A program made the translations under genes and the position numbers. A stretch of 64,000 bases of DNA from Phycisphaerales bacterium UBA7800 (GTDB lineage Bacteria > Planctomycetota > Phycisphaerae > Phycisphaerales > Phycisphaeraceae): contig DLCK01000030.1 of assembly GCA_002480565.1 (NCBI GenBank), positions 164,952 through 228,951 of the forward strand, in the 5' to 3' direction. Each line of letters starts with the position of its first letter. Within the stretch, counting starts at the first letter, position 1. The notes under the pieces were generated by a model. It was not told where the DNA came from, made no database searches, and saw nothing but the letters and a program-made list of their open reading frames with translations. Shown piece by piece: positions 33,829 through 42,596 of this stretch.

Positions 33829-35709
33829 ATGCGCGTCTTACCGCAAACCTTCAAGTCTGCCTTGAGCAGTCTGGCGATCACTGCAACCATTTTCTCAACC
33901 CTAAGCTGCAAAGCACAGTCGGTTACGGTTGACCCACCCTTGCCTACCGAGCAGTACAAACCGCTGACGGACTTTCCCGTGAAGCAAACCATCAAGCTCA
34001 TTGAACATGGCGTGATCCCTGATGATGATAAAGATGACCGGGCAGCATTGGTTGTTGTACTGGAGAAAGTTGCCCAGCAGAACATCCCAACCAAGCTGGT
34101 CTTTGAGCCTGGCAACTATACCTTTGGCTCCATGCCCCGTCGCGTGTATGCGGTGAATCTCATCGACATGTCTGATCTGATTATTGATGGCCAAGGTTCA
34201 TCCATCACCGTGACCAATCCTGAAGCGGGTGTGTTTAATGTCCGTCGATCCCATCGGATTGTAGTCAAAAATTTCAGTGTCGATTATGACCCATTGCCCT
34301 TTACCCAAGGCACGCTCATCGCTGTCGACAAGAAAGCTCAATGGTTTGATATCCGTATTGATGATGGCTTCCCGCAACCCAGTGAATCCTACTTTAAAAC
34401 CTGCATGCGAAGTTGGGGCGCAATCAAAGACCCCAACGTTCCCGGCAAGCTCAAAGACTTGTCTGTTGCAGGTGCGATCCATGGTGCAAAGTGGACCGAC
34501 AAAGGCAATCGCATCTTCCGATTCACCGCACCCAAGCCCGACGTGTTTGACCATATGGAAGTCGGTGACAAGTACATCCATTTGGCGAGAACCAACATTG
34601 CCCAGAACTTCCATGCAGACGACTCGTCGGATATCACAGCGATGAATCTGACGGTCTACTCAAGCCCTGCTTCAGCGTTTGCTGCCAACAGTTGTCTGCG
34701 ATTCAGCGCGATTGGCTGCAAGACAATTCTCAAGCCCGGACGTTGGCATTCGAACAATGCCGATGCCATTCACTGTCAGCGAAACAAGATCGGCCCACGC
34801 GTCGAAAACTGCTATTTTGAAGGCATTATTGATGATCCGGTTAACATCTATTCAGTCCGATCAATGATTCTAAAACGTATTGACGACCACACGCTGCTGC
34901 TCAAAGCCATACGTCCGCGAACCTTTGTCAAAGAACATGTCATCGGCAAACCCATCACCTTGCTTAGCCAACGTGAGGGGAAAATCATCGACACCTGCAT
35001 CGTCACCAACATGGTGGATGAAGATAAAACCATCCGCATCACTGTCGATAAAAAACTCCCACCGCTGCACATCACCGGTGAACATGACGGAGATGTCGTC
35101 TTCGCAGGCTACAATCTTTCGCGGAATTTTGTCCTGAAAAACAACACCTTCAAAACCGGCCAACGTCACTGCATCATCATGGGGGGCCACGGACTCATCC
35201 AAGGCAATACCTTTGACCAGATCAGTGGCCCGGGCATCTCTATTCTCAACCACAATCGCGGAGTCAACAATGCTGAAAGTCTGCTCACCGGCGACCTGAT
35301 CATCCGCGACAATACGTTTATCAACTGTGACTTTGGACCCTTTGCCTACAGTACCAAACAAGCCTATGGCAACTTGTACCTGGGTTCCAAAACGTGGGAT
35401 CAAAAGCCCGGCAAAGCCCAACTCATCGGCCGAGTCCTCATCGAAAACAACACCTTCAAAAATATCCGAAAAGCTGGCATCAATCTCAACAACGCTCACG
35501 ATGTGATGATCAAAAACAACACCTTTACCAGTTCAATGGATACCCCTTTGGATCACGATACATCTCATGCAGCGATCATGATCGACAACACCAGCAAGAT
35601 CCTCATCACAGGCAACACCTTGACTGACCCTCGACCTCGGAAGTTAAGTTTTATCAAGAAGACCGACAGTGTGACAGAGATTGAAGTATCAAAAAACATG
35701 GTTAATTAA
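33829..35709 (+). CDS. Secreted right-handed beta-helix protein, GH110-like galactosidase candidate
   Basis: 626 residues with a signal region (SSLAITATIFSTLSCKAQ; Cys suggests a possible lipoprotein). Parallel beta-helix repeats run through the protein: LIIDGQGSSITVTNP, HRIVVKNFSVDYD, FVLKNNTFKTGQRHCIIMGG, VLIENNTFKNIRKAGINLNN. The stretch WHSNNADAIHCQRNKIGPRV and CYFEGIIDDPVNIYS resembles the active-site turns of GH110 alpha-1,3-galactosidases. The family call is moderate; a polysaccharide lyase or other beta-helix enzyme is possible. It is the third gene of the LacI-pseudopilin module, 52 bp behind the pseudopilin gene. Confidence 0.75.
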   Translation: MRVLPQTFKSALSSLAITATIFSTLSCKAQSVTVDPPLPTEQYKPLTDFPVKQTIKLIEHGVIPDDDKDDRAALVVVLEKVAQQNIPTKLVFEPGNYTFGSMPRRVYAVNLIDMSDLIIDGQGSSITVTNPEAGVFNVRRSHRIVVKNFSVDYDPLPFTQGTLIAVDKKAQWFDIRIDDGFPQPSESYFKTCMRSWGAIKDPNVPGKLKDLSVAGAIHGAKWTDKGNRIFRFTAPKPDVFDHMEVGDKYIHLARTNIAQNFHADDSSDITAMNLTVYSSPASAFAANSCLRFSAIGCKTILKPGRWHSNNADAIHCQRNKIGPRVENCYFEGIIDDPVNIYSVRSMILKRIDDHTLLLKAIRPRTFVKEHVIGKPITLLSQREGKIIDTCIVTNMVDEDKTIRITVDKKLPPLHITGEHDGDVVFAGYNLSRNFVLKNNTFKTGQRHCIIMGGHGLIQGNTFDQISGPGISILNHNRGVNNAESLLTGDLIIRDNTFINCDFGPFAYSTKQAYGNLYLGSKTWDQKPGKAQLIGRVLIENNTFKNIRKAGINLNNAHDVMIKNNTFTSSMDTPLDHDTSHAAIMIDNTSKILITGNTLTDPRPRKLSFIKKTDSVTEIEVSKNMVN

Positions 35710-35779
35710 AGCACAAAAACAGATACATAAACATAATAATGACCGCATTGAATCCATGTACTTCACTTGTGACATTAAA

Positions 35780-35805
35780 GCCCCTGGGACTTTAGTCCCC
35801 GGGGC
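35780..35805. repeat. GC-rich hairpin, family D (GGGACT type), copy 1
   Basis: GCCCCTGGGACT-TT-AGTCCCCGGGGC is a 12-bp stem with one mismatch. A related hairpin lies at 53335-53362. It stands between the convergent beta-helix and ABC-secretin genes and may end both transcripts. Confidence 0.75.
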
Positions 35806-35841
35806 CCGCGACAATTGTTATCAGCTAAAAGAATCAATTGT

Positions 35842-38800
35842 TTACTGCTCGGGAACCCACTGGGCTGGACGATCAATCTCAGAGGGATCGTCCAGCAATC
35901 GTCCCAATGCACCATCACGGAGCATGTTCTTTAATGCTTCGGCATCACGTTGTAATTCATACCGCACAGCAGGGTAATACAACTCAGAATAGAAGAAGTA
36001 TCGGGCAACCTGATCATCAATCAGATACACCTTGTCACGCTTGACCATCGGCATTAATAACAACCGACCGACCGAGAAATTCTTAAGCGTCAGACTCGTC
36101 TCTTTGGCATTGAGATTCACAGCATGCTTGATGACGATGGCACGTTTGAGTCGCACCAAATCTCTGGGCTGGTTAATCAGGATGGTGTAACGCTGCTTGC
36201 CATCCTTGCCGGGTTGATTCATCTCCCAAAGCAGATTCGACCATGTACCACGATCCGGACAGTCAACGATTTTGACCTCCGGCACGGGTTGTGCGAGCAA
36301 TTCACTACCTTCACGTGTGTAGCGTTGCACGGTCCATGTCATGGCAATCGCGCGTTTACCCAATGCCTTGAATAATGCTGTGGTATCCGGTTCTTCCACG
36401 CTGTCACGATCCGGACGTGGCGGACGCGGTAAGTCCAACAACTGATTCACCTGAGGCCAAAGGAACGAGACATCCATTTGAGTCTGTTCCGGATCTTCCT
36501 GAGGTTTGAAGCTGATGAGTTTTTGCAGATTGATCAAATCCTGAATGCGTCGGCGTTTGATCACTTCGTACATCTGACGATAGACAATAATCCGTTCACC
36601 GGGAATACGCGTCCGCGAGAAACGATCAAAGGGATACATATCTGCAAGTGATGCATTCTTGGAGACCGCCTGTTCCGCCAGGGATTGCAGACGCTTAAGG
36701 CCAAGGTTTTCATGCAGGAAAGTCAGGTCAAACACATCCTCACTGCGAATGCGATAAGCATCGCGGAAGAGTTCATTGCCAAAGCTGTCAAAGGAATCTT
36801 CATCCTTGGGCATGTTGCGGCCGGCATACTCGTCGGTGGCCAACACGTAAGGCGTGATGACAATGATCACTTCACGTTTGAGTCGGGACGTTTCACTGGA
36901 TCGGAACAAGCCACCAAGCAAGGGAATGTCTCCGAGCAGCGGTGTCTTACTTTGTTCTTCGACATCATCCTGGGCGACCAAACCACCGATGATAAAAGGC
37001 GTATTGTTAGCCACACGTGAATAAGTTTGAACGCGACGCGTTGAAATCTGCGGCGCTCTTGCCAACACCTGATTGGTCTGTACATCAAGGAGTTCCAGAT
37101 CAGCACCGGGAACTTCCGAAGAGACAATACCGTCGATCTGCAAGGAGACTTTTTCACCATCCGAGGTGATCCGTGGCCGGACATTGAGCAGGATGCCGAT
37201 AGGAATGTACTTGAAGTTGAAACTGATTTTATCACTGGACGAATTACCTGAGACACTCGTCGCCACAGGCACTTCCTCACCGACTCGAATGGAGGCCTGG
37301 CGATTATCAAGTGTAAGAATACTTGGCCGTGAAAGAATCTTGGCTTTGCCATCGGTGATCAAGGCTTGAAGCTTGACATTGAATTCACCAAAGACATCTC
37401 GCAGTTGCACATCAAGTGCCGGATTGGCATTGGTGGCAAACAGCGGCAAACTGCCAACGGTCAAACTGCCCACAGCATTCCGCGGTGATTGCAATTCCCA
37501 CTGGACACCCAGTTGATCCAACGATGTCTGGGCGATTTCCAAGACCATCGCTTCAATGAGAATTTGTCTGGCGGGTACATCAATGGTGTTCTGAATTAAT
37601 TCCAACAGTCGAGCATGCTGCTCAGGTCGCGATGAATCAGAGAGTACCATCAACTCCATCAAAGGTGCAGCGGAAGTGTGCTCATTGAGATCCGAAGCAA
37701 TACTGGGCGTCATCGTCAAACCAAATTCACCACGCTGAGCTTTGGAACCGCCCACCAATCCGGTCGCATCCGATCCTGGTATCGCCACAACCACTGGGAG
37801 ATTTTTAGGGTCCACATTCTTTGCAATCGGGTCAATACCTTGATATCCACCGGGACCTTTGCCACCGTTTTTGTATTCGACAACTTGATAGCCCAACGTT
37901 TTGAGGATGGCCATACAACGATCCGGCTCGACATAGCTCAGAACTATTTTGTCGATACTCAAGTCTGAAATCTTCAATGCGCTTTGCCGCGCGTCCATAC
38001 TCTTGCGCGACTCTTCAAGAATTTTCTTCATCGCGGAGAGGTCCATAGGCGTCATTTTCTGATCCGGTGATATGGTCGCACCAGCGATCCACAGATGCAG
38101 CGGTTGACTCTTGAAAACCTTGTAGCCAAGCTGTACCAAATGCACGCCCTTCTCATCGGTCTTGGCCATCATGCGCACTTGACGATAACCTTCAAGCGAA
38201 GGCATCCGTTTACGCAGTTCAGTTGTAACGCGTCCAAAGTAGCCCTGAGCCGTCAAGCGTGATTCCACCACATCCAACAGCTCTGCGGCTTCAAGATCAT
38301 TCATGTCGACCATCGGTTCAAAGATGGCATTGGGCGATGAATTCTGTGCAAAGGCAGGTTCAGCCACCAACGTCCCCACGACCAGACCAAGCAGGATTGC
38401 CAACCACGCGATGGTATTCATTGCATGCCAGGAGCCTGAGCTTGTGCGTGCATCTTCCCGAGGTTCACTTTGATGCAAGTCCGGTTCGACAGTTGGACGC
38501 GGTTGTGGCGGGTTGGCCGATGCGGCGTCTGAATTTTGCGAATCAGTGTAATCACGTGAATCCATACGGAAGTCCTGATGATGGAACATATCGGGTGGTC
38601 CTTGGTAGCTGACTTTGCCGTTCTCCAAATGCACCACCATGTCGGCATGGCGCAGCAGTTCAGGTCGATGGGTAATCATCAACGTGGTCTTACCGTGCAT
38701 GAACTGGAGAATAGCTGGAACAATCTGAGCCTCTGAAGCTGCATCAATGGATGCGGTGGCTTCGTCGAGGATCAGGACCTGCGGGTTATTGAGCATCGCT

Positions 38801-40323
38801 CGGGTGAGGGTGATACGCTGCTTCTCGCCACGTGAAAGGGTGATCCCCTTTTCGCCGAGAATAGTGTCGTAGCCGTTTGGCAATTTCTGAATAAAGTCAT
38901 GTGCCCCGGTTCGCTGAGCGACGTCAATGATCTGTTGCATCGACGCATCGGGGCGGGCATATTGCAAATTTTCCAACACGGAACTGTTAAACAGAAAACA
39001 TTCCTGAAAGACAATTCCCATATGTCGACGCAGATGATCAATGTCGATGTCATTGATATCCAACCCGTCGATTTCAATGCGCCCGCTGGTTGGATCATTG
39101 AACTTGGGGACCAGGCCCACAAGCGTACTCTTACCTGCACCGGAAGGTCCAACAATTGCGCAGACTTGACCAGGTCGAACTTTGAAACTCACATCTTTTA
39201 GCACATCCGTTTCATCGCCATAGGTGAAACTCACATCCTTGAATGCCACGTGCCCACGGATTTCAGGCTTAAGTAATTGCTGATGTGCAGCCGCTTCGAC
39301 TTCATCAATATCAAGCATCTCAAACACACGATCCACCGACGCGCTGGCACGGGTGAATTTGGCAAGGCCTCCCATCAAATCAATGACCGTCGGATACAAC
39401 ATCTTCACGTAAGTGAAAAACATGATGAAGTAGCCCGGACGCATCGGGTTATCTTTCTTGAGAACCTGATAAGCACCAAAGCCAATGAGTGCCACCGTCC
39501 CCACACCCACAAGTAAATCCGTGGCAATTTTTTGAAACACGATGTACGTCTTGGATTGAAGCTGACTGCGACGGGAAATATCAATCGCGCGGACAAAGGC
39601 TTCATTCTCACGTTCCTGCCCGACAAAACCTTTGACCACTTCGGCACCAAGGAACTTTTCGATCAAGTTGCCATGCACGATCGAGAGTTGTTCAGATGCA
39701 TCTTTACCTGTCCGTTTGATTGGCGTTTTGAATCGGTAGTAAACCAGTAAATGGATTGGCAAAATAATGGTACTCACCACCGCCAGAGGCCAGTTGGCTT
39801 TGTAGATGATGATCAAAATGCACAGAAACATGAACACAGCTTGAAGCAACTTGGGCAAGTCATCTTGAATGAACTGCTGGATGACATAGCTGTCGTTCAT
39901 CACCTTGCTGGAAATTTTACCTGCATTGTGCTGTCGGAAGAAGCTGAGGTTCAGACGCTGCATGTGCTCGAAGAGTTTGTTACGCAGCGTAAAGCAGAAA
40001 TTTTCACCGATTTGAACGACGGTGTATTTAAAGTGAAAAAACAGCCCATTGCGAGCACCAAAGATCACGATCATGCCAAAGAGGATCAGCCATAGCAGTT
40101 TGACGTTACCTTCAGGATTGGCTTCGCTTGGGAAGACATCATCAAAGAGGAGTTTGATGAGATAAGGAGGCGTGAGGTTCACGGCGGTAAGTGCCATCAT
40201 CACCAGGAAGACGAATGCGAGCTTGGCAAAATAGGGACGTAGCAGCACAAGCACTCGGCGCAGTGAACTGGCCTCTTGTGTGTTTATCTGTTCATGTTGA
40301 TGGGTGTGTTGTGTATCGGACAT
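35842..40323 (-). CDS. Single ORF joining an MsbA-like ABC exporter to a GspD/PulD-type secretin
   Basis: About 1493 residues without an in-frame stop. Residues 1-630 are a complete ABC exporter half: six membrane helices, Walker A GPSGAGKSTL (about 392), a signature LSRGEKQR in place of LSGGQ, Walker B VLILDEATASID (about 515), and H-loop ITHR. A low-complexity acidic/Pro-rich linker follows. At residue 635 (ATG at 38421) a perfect signal peptide begins, MNTIAWLAILLGLVVGTLVA ending AFAQ, followed by a full 859-residue secretin: N-terminal periplasmic repeats, RPSILTLDNRQASIRVGEEV, and the signature TPLLGDIPLLGGLFRSSE with REVIIVITPYVL, plus a C-terminal extension of about 330 residues. MsbA-type exporters flip lipids; secretins form outer-membrane gates for type II secretion or pili. 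The ATG at 38421 sits in ATGA, and the frame containing that TGA is open upstream, so two genes split by an assembly indel are an alternative. Start ATG at 40323 is preferred over longer starts. Confidence 0.8.
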   Translation of the reverse strand: MSDTQHTHQHEQINTQEASSLRRVLVLLRPYFAKLAFVFLVMMALTAVNLTPPYLIKLLFDDVFPSEANPEGNVKLLWLILFGMIVIFGARNGLFFHFKYTVVQIGENFCFTLRNKLFEHMQRLNLSFFRQHNAGKISSKVMNDSYVIQQFIQDDLPKLLQAVFMFLCILIIIYKANWPLAVVSTIILPIHLLVYYRFKTPIKRTGKDASEQLSIVHGNLIEKFLGAEVVKGFVGQERENEAFVRAIDISRRSQLQSKTYIVFQKIATDLLVGVGTVALIGFGAYQVLKKDNPMRPGYFIMFFTYVKMLYPTVIDLMGGLAKFTRASASVDRVFEMLDIDEVEAAAHQQLLKPEIRGHVAFKDVSFTYGDETDVLKDVSFKVRPGQVCAIVGPSGAGKSTLVGLVPKFNDPTSGRIEIDGLDINDIDIDHLRRHMGIVFQECFLFNSSVLENLQYARPDASMQQIIDVAQRTGAHDFIQKLPNGYDTILGEKGITLSRGEKQRITLTRAMLNNPQVLILDEATASIDAASEAQIVPAILQFMHGKTTLMITHRPELLRHADMVVHLENGKVSYQGPPDMFHHQDFRMDSRDYTDSQNSDAASANPPQPRPTVEPDLHQSEPREDARTSSGSWHAMNTIAWLAILLGLVVGTLVAEPAFAQNSSPNAIFEPMVDMNDLEAAELLDVVESRLTAQGYFGRVTTELRKRMPSLEGYRQVRMMAKTDEKGVHLVQLGYKVFKSQPLHLWIAGATISPDQKMTPMDLSAMKKILEESRKSMDARQSALKISDLSIDKIVLSYVEPDRCMAILKTLGYQVVEYKNGGKGPGGYQGIDPIAKNVDPKNLPVVVAIPGSDATGLVGGSKAQRGEFGLTMTPSIASDLNEHTSAAPLMELMVLSDSSRPEQHARLLELIQNTIDVPARQILIEAMVLEIAQTSLDQLGVQWELQSPRNAVGSLTVGSLPLFATNANPALDVQLRDVFGEFNVKLQALITDGKAKILSRPSILTLDNRQASIRVGEEVPVATSVSGNSSSDKISFNFKYIPIGILLNVRPRITSDGEKVSLQIDGIVSSEVPGADLELLDVQTNQVLARAPQISTRRVQTYSRVANNTPFIIGGLVAQDDVEEQSKTPLLGDIPLLGGLFRSSETSRLKREVIIVITPYVLATDEYAGRNMPKDEDSFDSFGNELFRDAYRIRSEDVFDLTFLHENLGLKRLQSLAEQAVSKNASLADMYPFDRFSRTRIPGERIIVYRQMYEVIKRRRIQDLINLQKLISFKPQEDPEQTQMDVSFLWPQVNQLLDLPRPPRPDRDSVEEPDTTALFKALGKRAIAMTWTVQRYTREGSELLAQPVPEVKIVDCPDRGTWSNLLWEMNQPGKDGKQRYTILINQPRDLVRLKRAIVIKHAVNLNAKETSLTLKNFSVGRLLLMPMVKRDKVYLIDDQVARYFFYSELYYPAVRYELQRDAEALKNMLRDGALGRLLDDPSEIDRPAQWVPEQ

Positions 40324-40571
40324 GTGCGAATAACCGTCAGACCTCATTCGGTTTTGCCATTCCCCTCCGACAATTAATCGCACCATTCTACCGTCTTGCG
40401 CCAATACTTGGGCAACTTTTTCTTGGCAATGAAGGAAAACCAACCGCTTTATTCCGATAATCCCGTCGAATCAAACACAAAAACCCATTATCAGACGATG
40501 CCAAGGTGTGCTGATCACAGCAATTGTCAAAATCACAGGCACCTTGACTACACGAAAAGGTCAAAGTCGTT

Positions 40572-40596
40572 TAGAATCGTTCTATTGAGAATCAAT
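40572..40596. promoter_or_regulatory. Two abutting 13-bp palindromes before the ferredoxin gene
   Basis: TAGAATCGTTCTA (40572-40584) and ATTGAGAATCAAT (40584-40596) are both perfect 5-bp inverted repeats with 3-base centres and share one base. They lie 32 bp upstream of the ferredoxin start. The GAATC/GATTC-rich dyads recall Fur-type sites, but no match to a known box is claimed. Confidence 0.4.
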
Positions 40597-40627
40597 CACA
40601 CATATTCAGCCCCATTGAGGTTTAGAC

Positions 40628-41023
40628 ATGAGCATAAGTCGACCCACACCGTTGGAAGATGAACCCAGCGTCAACGTGAAGTTTGTTTTGGAAGATCCAC
40701 ATCCCCTAGGCCAAGAGGAAAAGGAAGTGATCATCAAGGTTCGCCTGGGTGATTCGATCCTCGGGGCGGCTTTGGATGCAGGCATCGGCATCGAACATGC
40801 CTGTGGCGGAGTCACCGCGTGCTCAACCTGTCACGTTTACATCAACAAGGGTGAAGACTGCATCAGCGAAGCTGACGACGATGAATTGGATCGCGTGGAA
40901 GAAGCCCCTGGCCTTCAGGACAACAGCCGACTGAGTTGTCAGTGTGTTGTTGAAAGTGATGGAGATATTGAAATTGAAGTCCCATCATGGAACCGCAACG
41001 CAGTCAAAGAGCATCCGCACTAA
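40628..41023 (+). CDS. fdx: 2Fe-2S ferredoxin, ISC/adrenodoxin type
   Basis: 131 residues. The cluster ligands are in CGGVTACSTC (C-x5-C-x2-C) and the fourth Cys in RLSCQCVV, the spacing of Fdx/adrenodoxin ferredoxins. The N-terminal beta-grasp part contains GDSILGAALDAGIGIEHA. Such ferredoxins give electrons for Fe-S cluster assembly or to P450 systems. No isc genes are next to it. It is divergent from the ABC-secretin gene, and the 300-bp space holds two palindromes near its start. Confidence 0.95.
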   Translation: MSISRPTPLEDEPSVNVKFVLEDPHPLGQEEKEVIIKVRLGDSILGAALDAGIGIEHACGGVTACSTCHVYINKGEDCISEADDDELDRVEEAPGLQDNSRLSCQCVVESDGDIEIEVPSWNRNAVKEHPH

Positions 41024-41170
41024 ATTAGATTGAAACCTTAATCTGCATTTCCTGTTTCCTCATGGGACTAGCCACTAGCGACTTGGGACTAGGGAAAGGC
41101 AAAACAACCAACATCAACCACGTGCTTTGTACATGGTCGGTTTTGTTACATATTGCATGACACCAGTCAA

Positions 41171-42235
41171 TTACGCAGCAAGCATTCGTTCAAGCTTGTC
41201 AGGATAAGCTGCATGCCCAATGGCATCCTCACGGGAGATCATGCCATTGAAGTACAGGTTGGCAATCGCGCTGTCCAATGACACCATGCCCAGCGCGCGA
41301 TTGGTTTCAATCACGTTGGGAATTTCAAACACGCGGCCTTCACGGATGAGATTCCGCACAGCAGGTGTACAAAGCATGATTTCAACGGCAGGCACCATGC
41401 CCGCTTCATCCAAACGTTTAAACAATGTCTGACTCACCACTGCCTGCAAGGTGTTGGCAAGCATCGCACGAATCTGGCTCTGCTGAGATGCAGGATACAT
41501 ATCCACGATACGTTCCACGGTCTGTGATGCATTAACCGTATGCAAAGTCGAAAGCACAAGGTGACCGGTTTCTGCTGCGGTGATGGCAGCGGAGGTCGTT
41601 TCAAGGTCACGCATTTCGCCCACGAGAATGATATCCGGGTCTTGACGCAGAACATGTCGCAAACCTGATGCAAAGCTTGGTACGTCATCGCCAAGTTCAC
41701 GTTGTTCAATCATGCACTTGCCACTGACGAGTTTGTATTCAACAGGGTCTTCGAGCGTGATGATATGCTTGGCATAACGCTGATTCATCATCTCGATCAT
41801 GGCAGCCAAGGTCGTCGACTTACCTGAACCTGTATCACCGGTGACAAGAATCAAACCGCGTGGCAGGTAAGTCATCCGCGACACCACCTCAGGCAGGTTG
41901 AGCTTCTCCAACGGCGGGATGTCTTCCTTAATCGCACGCATGGCAATGGCGATGGATCGACGCTGTTTATGTGCATTGACACGAAAACGTGCCAAGCCTG
42001 GAATCTCAAAGGAAAAGTCGCTGTCAAGATGATCGCCGAAGGTCTTAAGGTGGACATCGCTTGCCATCTGTTCCAACGCCTTTTGGCAATCATCAGGTGT
42101 TAACACGGGCATGTCTTCGATGGGTTCAAGAACCGTGCGCTGACGCATCATCGGCTTGTGACCACTGACCAGATGCAGGTCCGATGCCCCGGCATCTATC
42201 ACGTGTTTTATGATTGCAATCAGATTCATGGACAT
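41171..42235 (-). CDS. pilT: PilT-like type IV pilus retraction ATPase
   Basis: 354 residues, full length for PilT. Residues 1-100 are the PAS-like N-terminal domain (IDAGASDLHLVSGHKPMMR). The RecA-like domain follows with Walker A GDTGSGKSTT, the Asp box ITLEDPVEY, Walker B ILVGEMRDLET, and the His box STLHTVNAS. AIRAxR is present as MRAIKEDIPPL. PilT hexamers pull pili back and so drive twitching motility. Whether this is PilT or PilU cannot be settled here. It stands alone, with the ferredoxin gene convergent at its 3' side. Confidence 0.93.
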   Translation of the reverse strand: MSMNLIAIIKHVIDAGASDLHLVSGHKPMMRQRTVLEPIEDMPVLTPDDCQKALEQMASDVHLKTFGDHLDSDFSFEIPGLARFRVNAHKQRRSIAIAMRAIKEDIPPLEKLNLPEVVSRMTYLPRGLILVTGDTGSGKSTTLAAMIEMMNQRYAKHIITLEDPVEYKLVSGKCMIEQRELGDDVPSFASGLRHVLRQDPDIILVGEMRDLETTSAAITAAETGHLVLSTLHTVNASQTVERIVDMYPASQQSQIRAMLANTLQAVVSQTLFKRLDEAGMVPAVEIMLCTPAVRNLIREGRVFEIPNVIETNRALGMVSLDSAIANLYFNGMISREDAIGHAAYPDKLERMLAA

Positions 42236-42596
42236 TACTTTCTGCTCGGTGATTCATCACAACGCGCGGACACAGATTTATTCGGACCTCAGCACACACC
42301 GGCCCGTACCTGATTCATCGACCCTATAGTCCAGTCACATCACCCAACAACCGTCACAACCCGTCAACGTCCAGGTAATGATCACTCCCAAACCTGCCAG
42401 ACGTTACAGCCTGCCCATGCCGCATTCAATTTCATCTCATTGAGCGATCACGCGAAATCAGCACAAAAGATTGGCCGATCTCCTGACTGGCTCATTGTTG
42501 AAAATATTTGCCCACTTTTTCAAGCCTCAACGAAAATTAAATCGTAGGCTTGATTCCGGACGAGCCAGGGGGCCTGATGAATGGAAGTGAATCAGG
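42236..42596. other. 361-bp intergenic region before the first giant protease gene
   Basis: No gene is seen. The last 230 bases are related to those upstream of the second protease gene (48420-48651): shared words include AACGTCC, ACAGCC, TTGTTGAAAA with TTGCCCA, and AAATCGTA followed by TTGATTC. The promoter and leader were thus duplicated together with the gene. Confidence 0.6.

Noticed and set aside
41041..41100. GGGACTAG words between fdx and pilT as a copy of repeat family D
   Set aside because: They do not form the family D stem and are too short and scattered to support a repeat call.
42236..42596. Possible riboswitch or structured leader before the giant protease gene
   Set aside because: The related sequence upstream of the second copy is explained by duplication of the unit; no known riboswitch core could be recognised.
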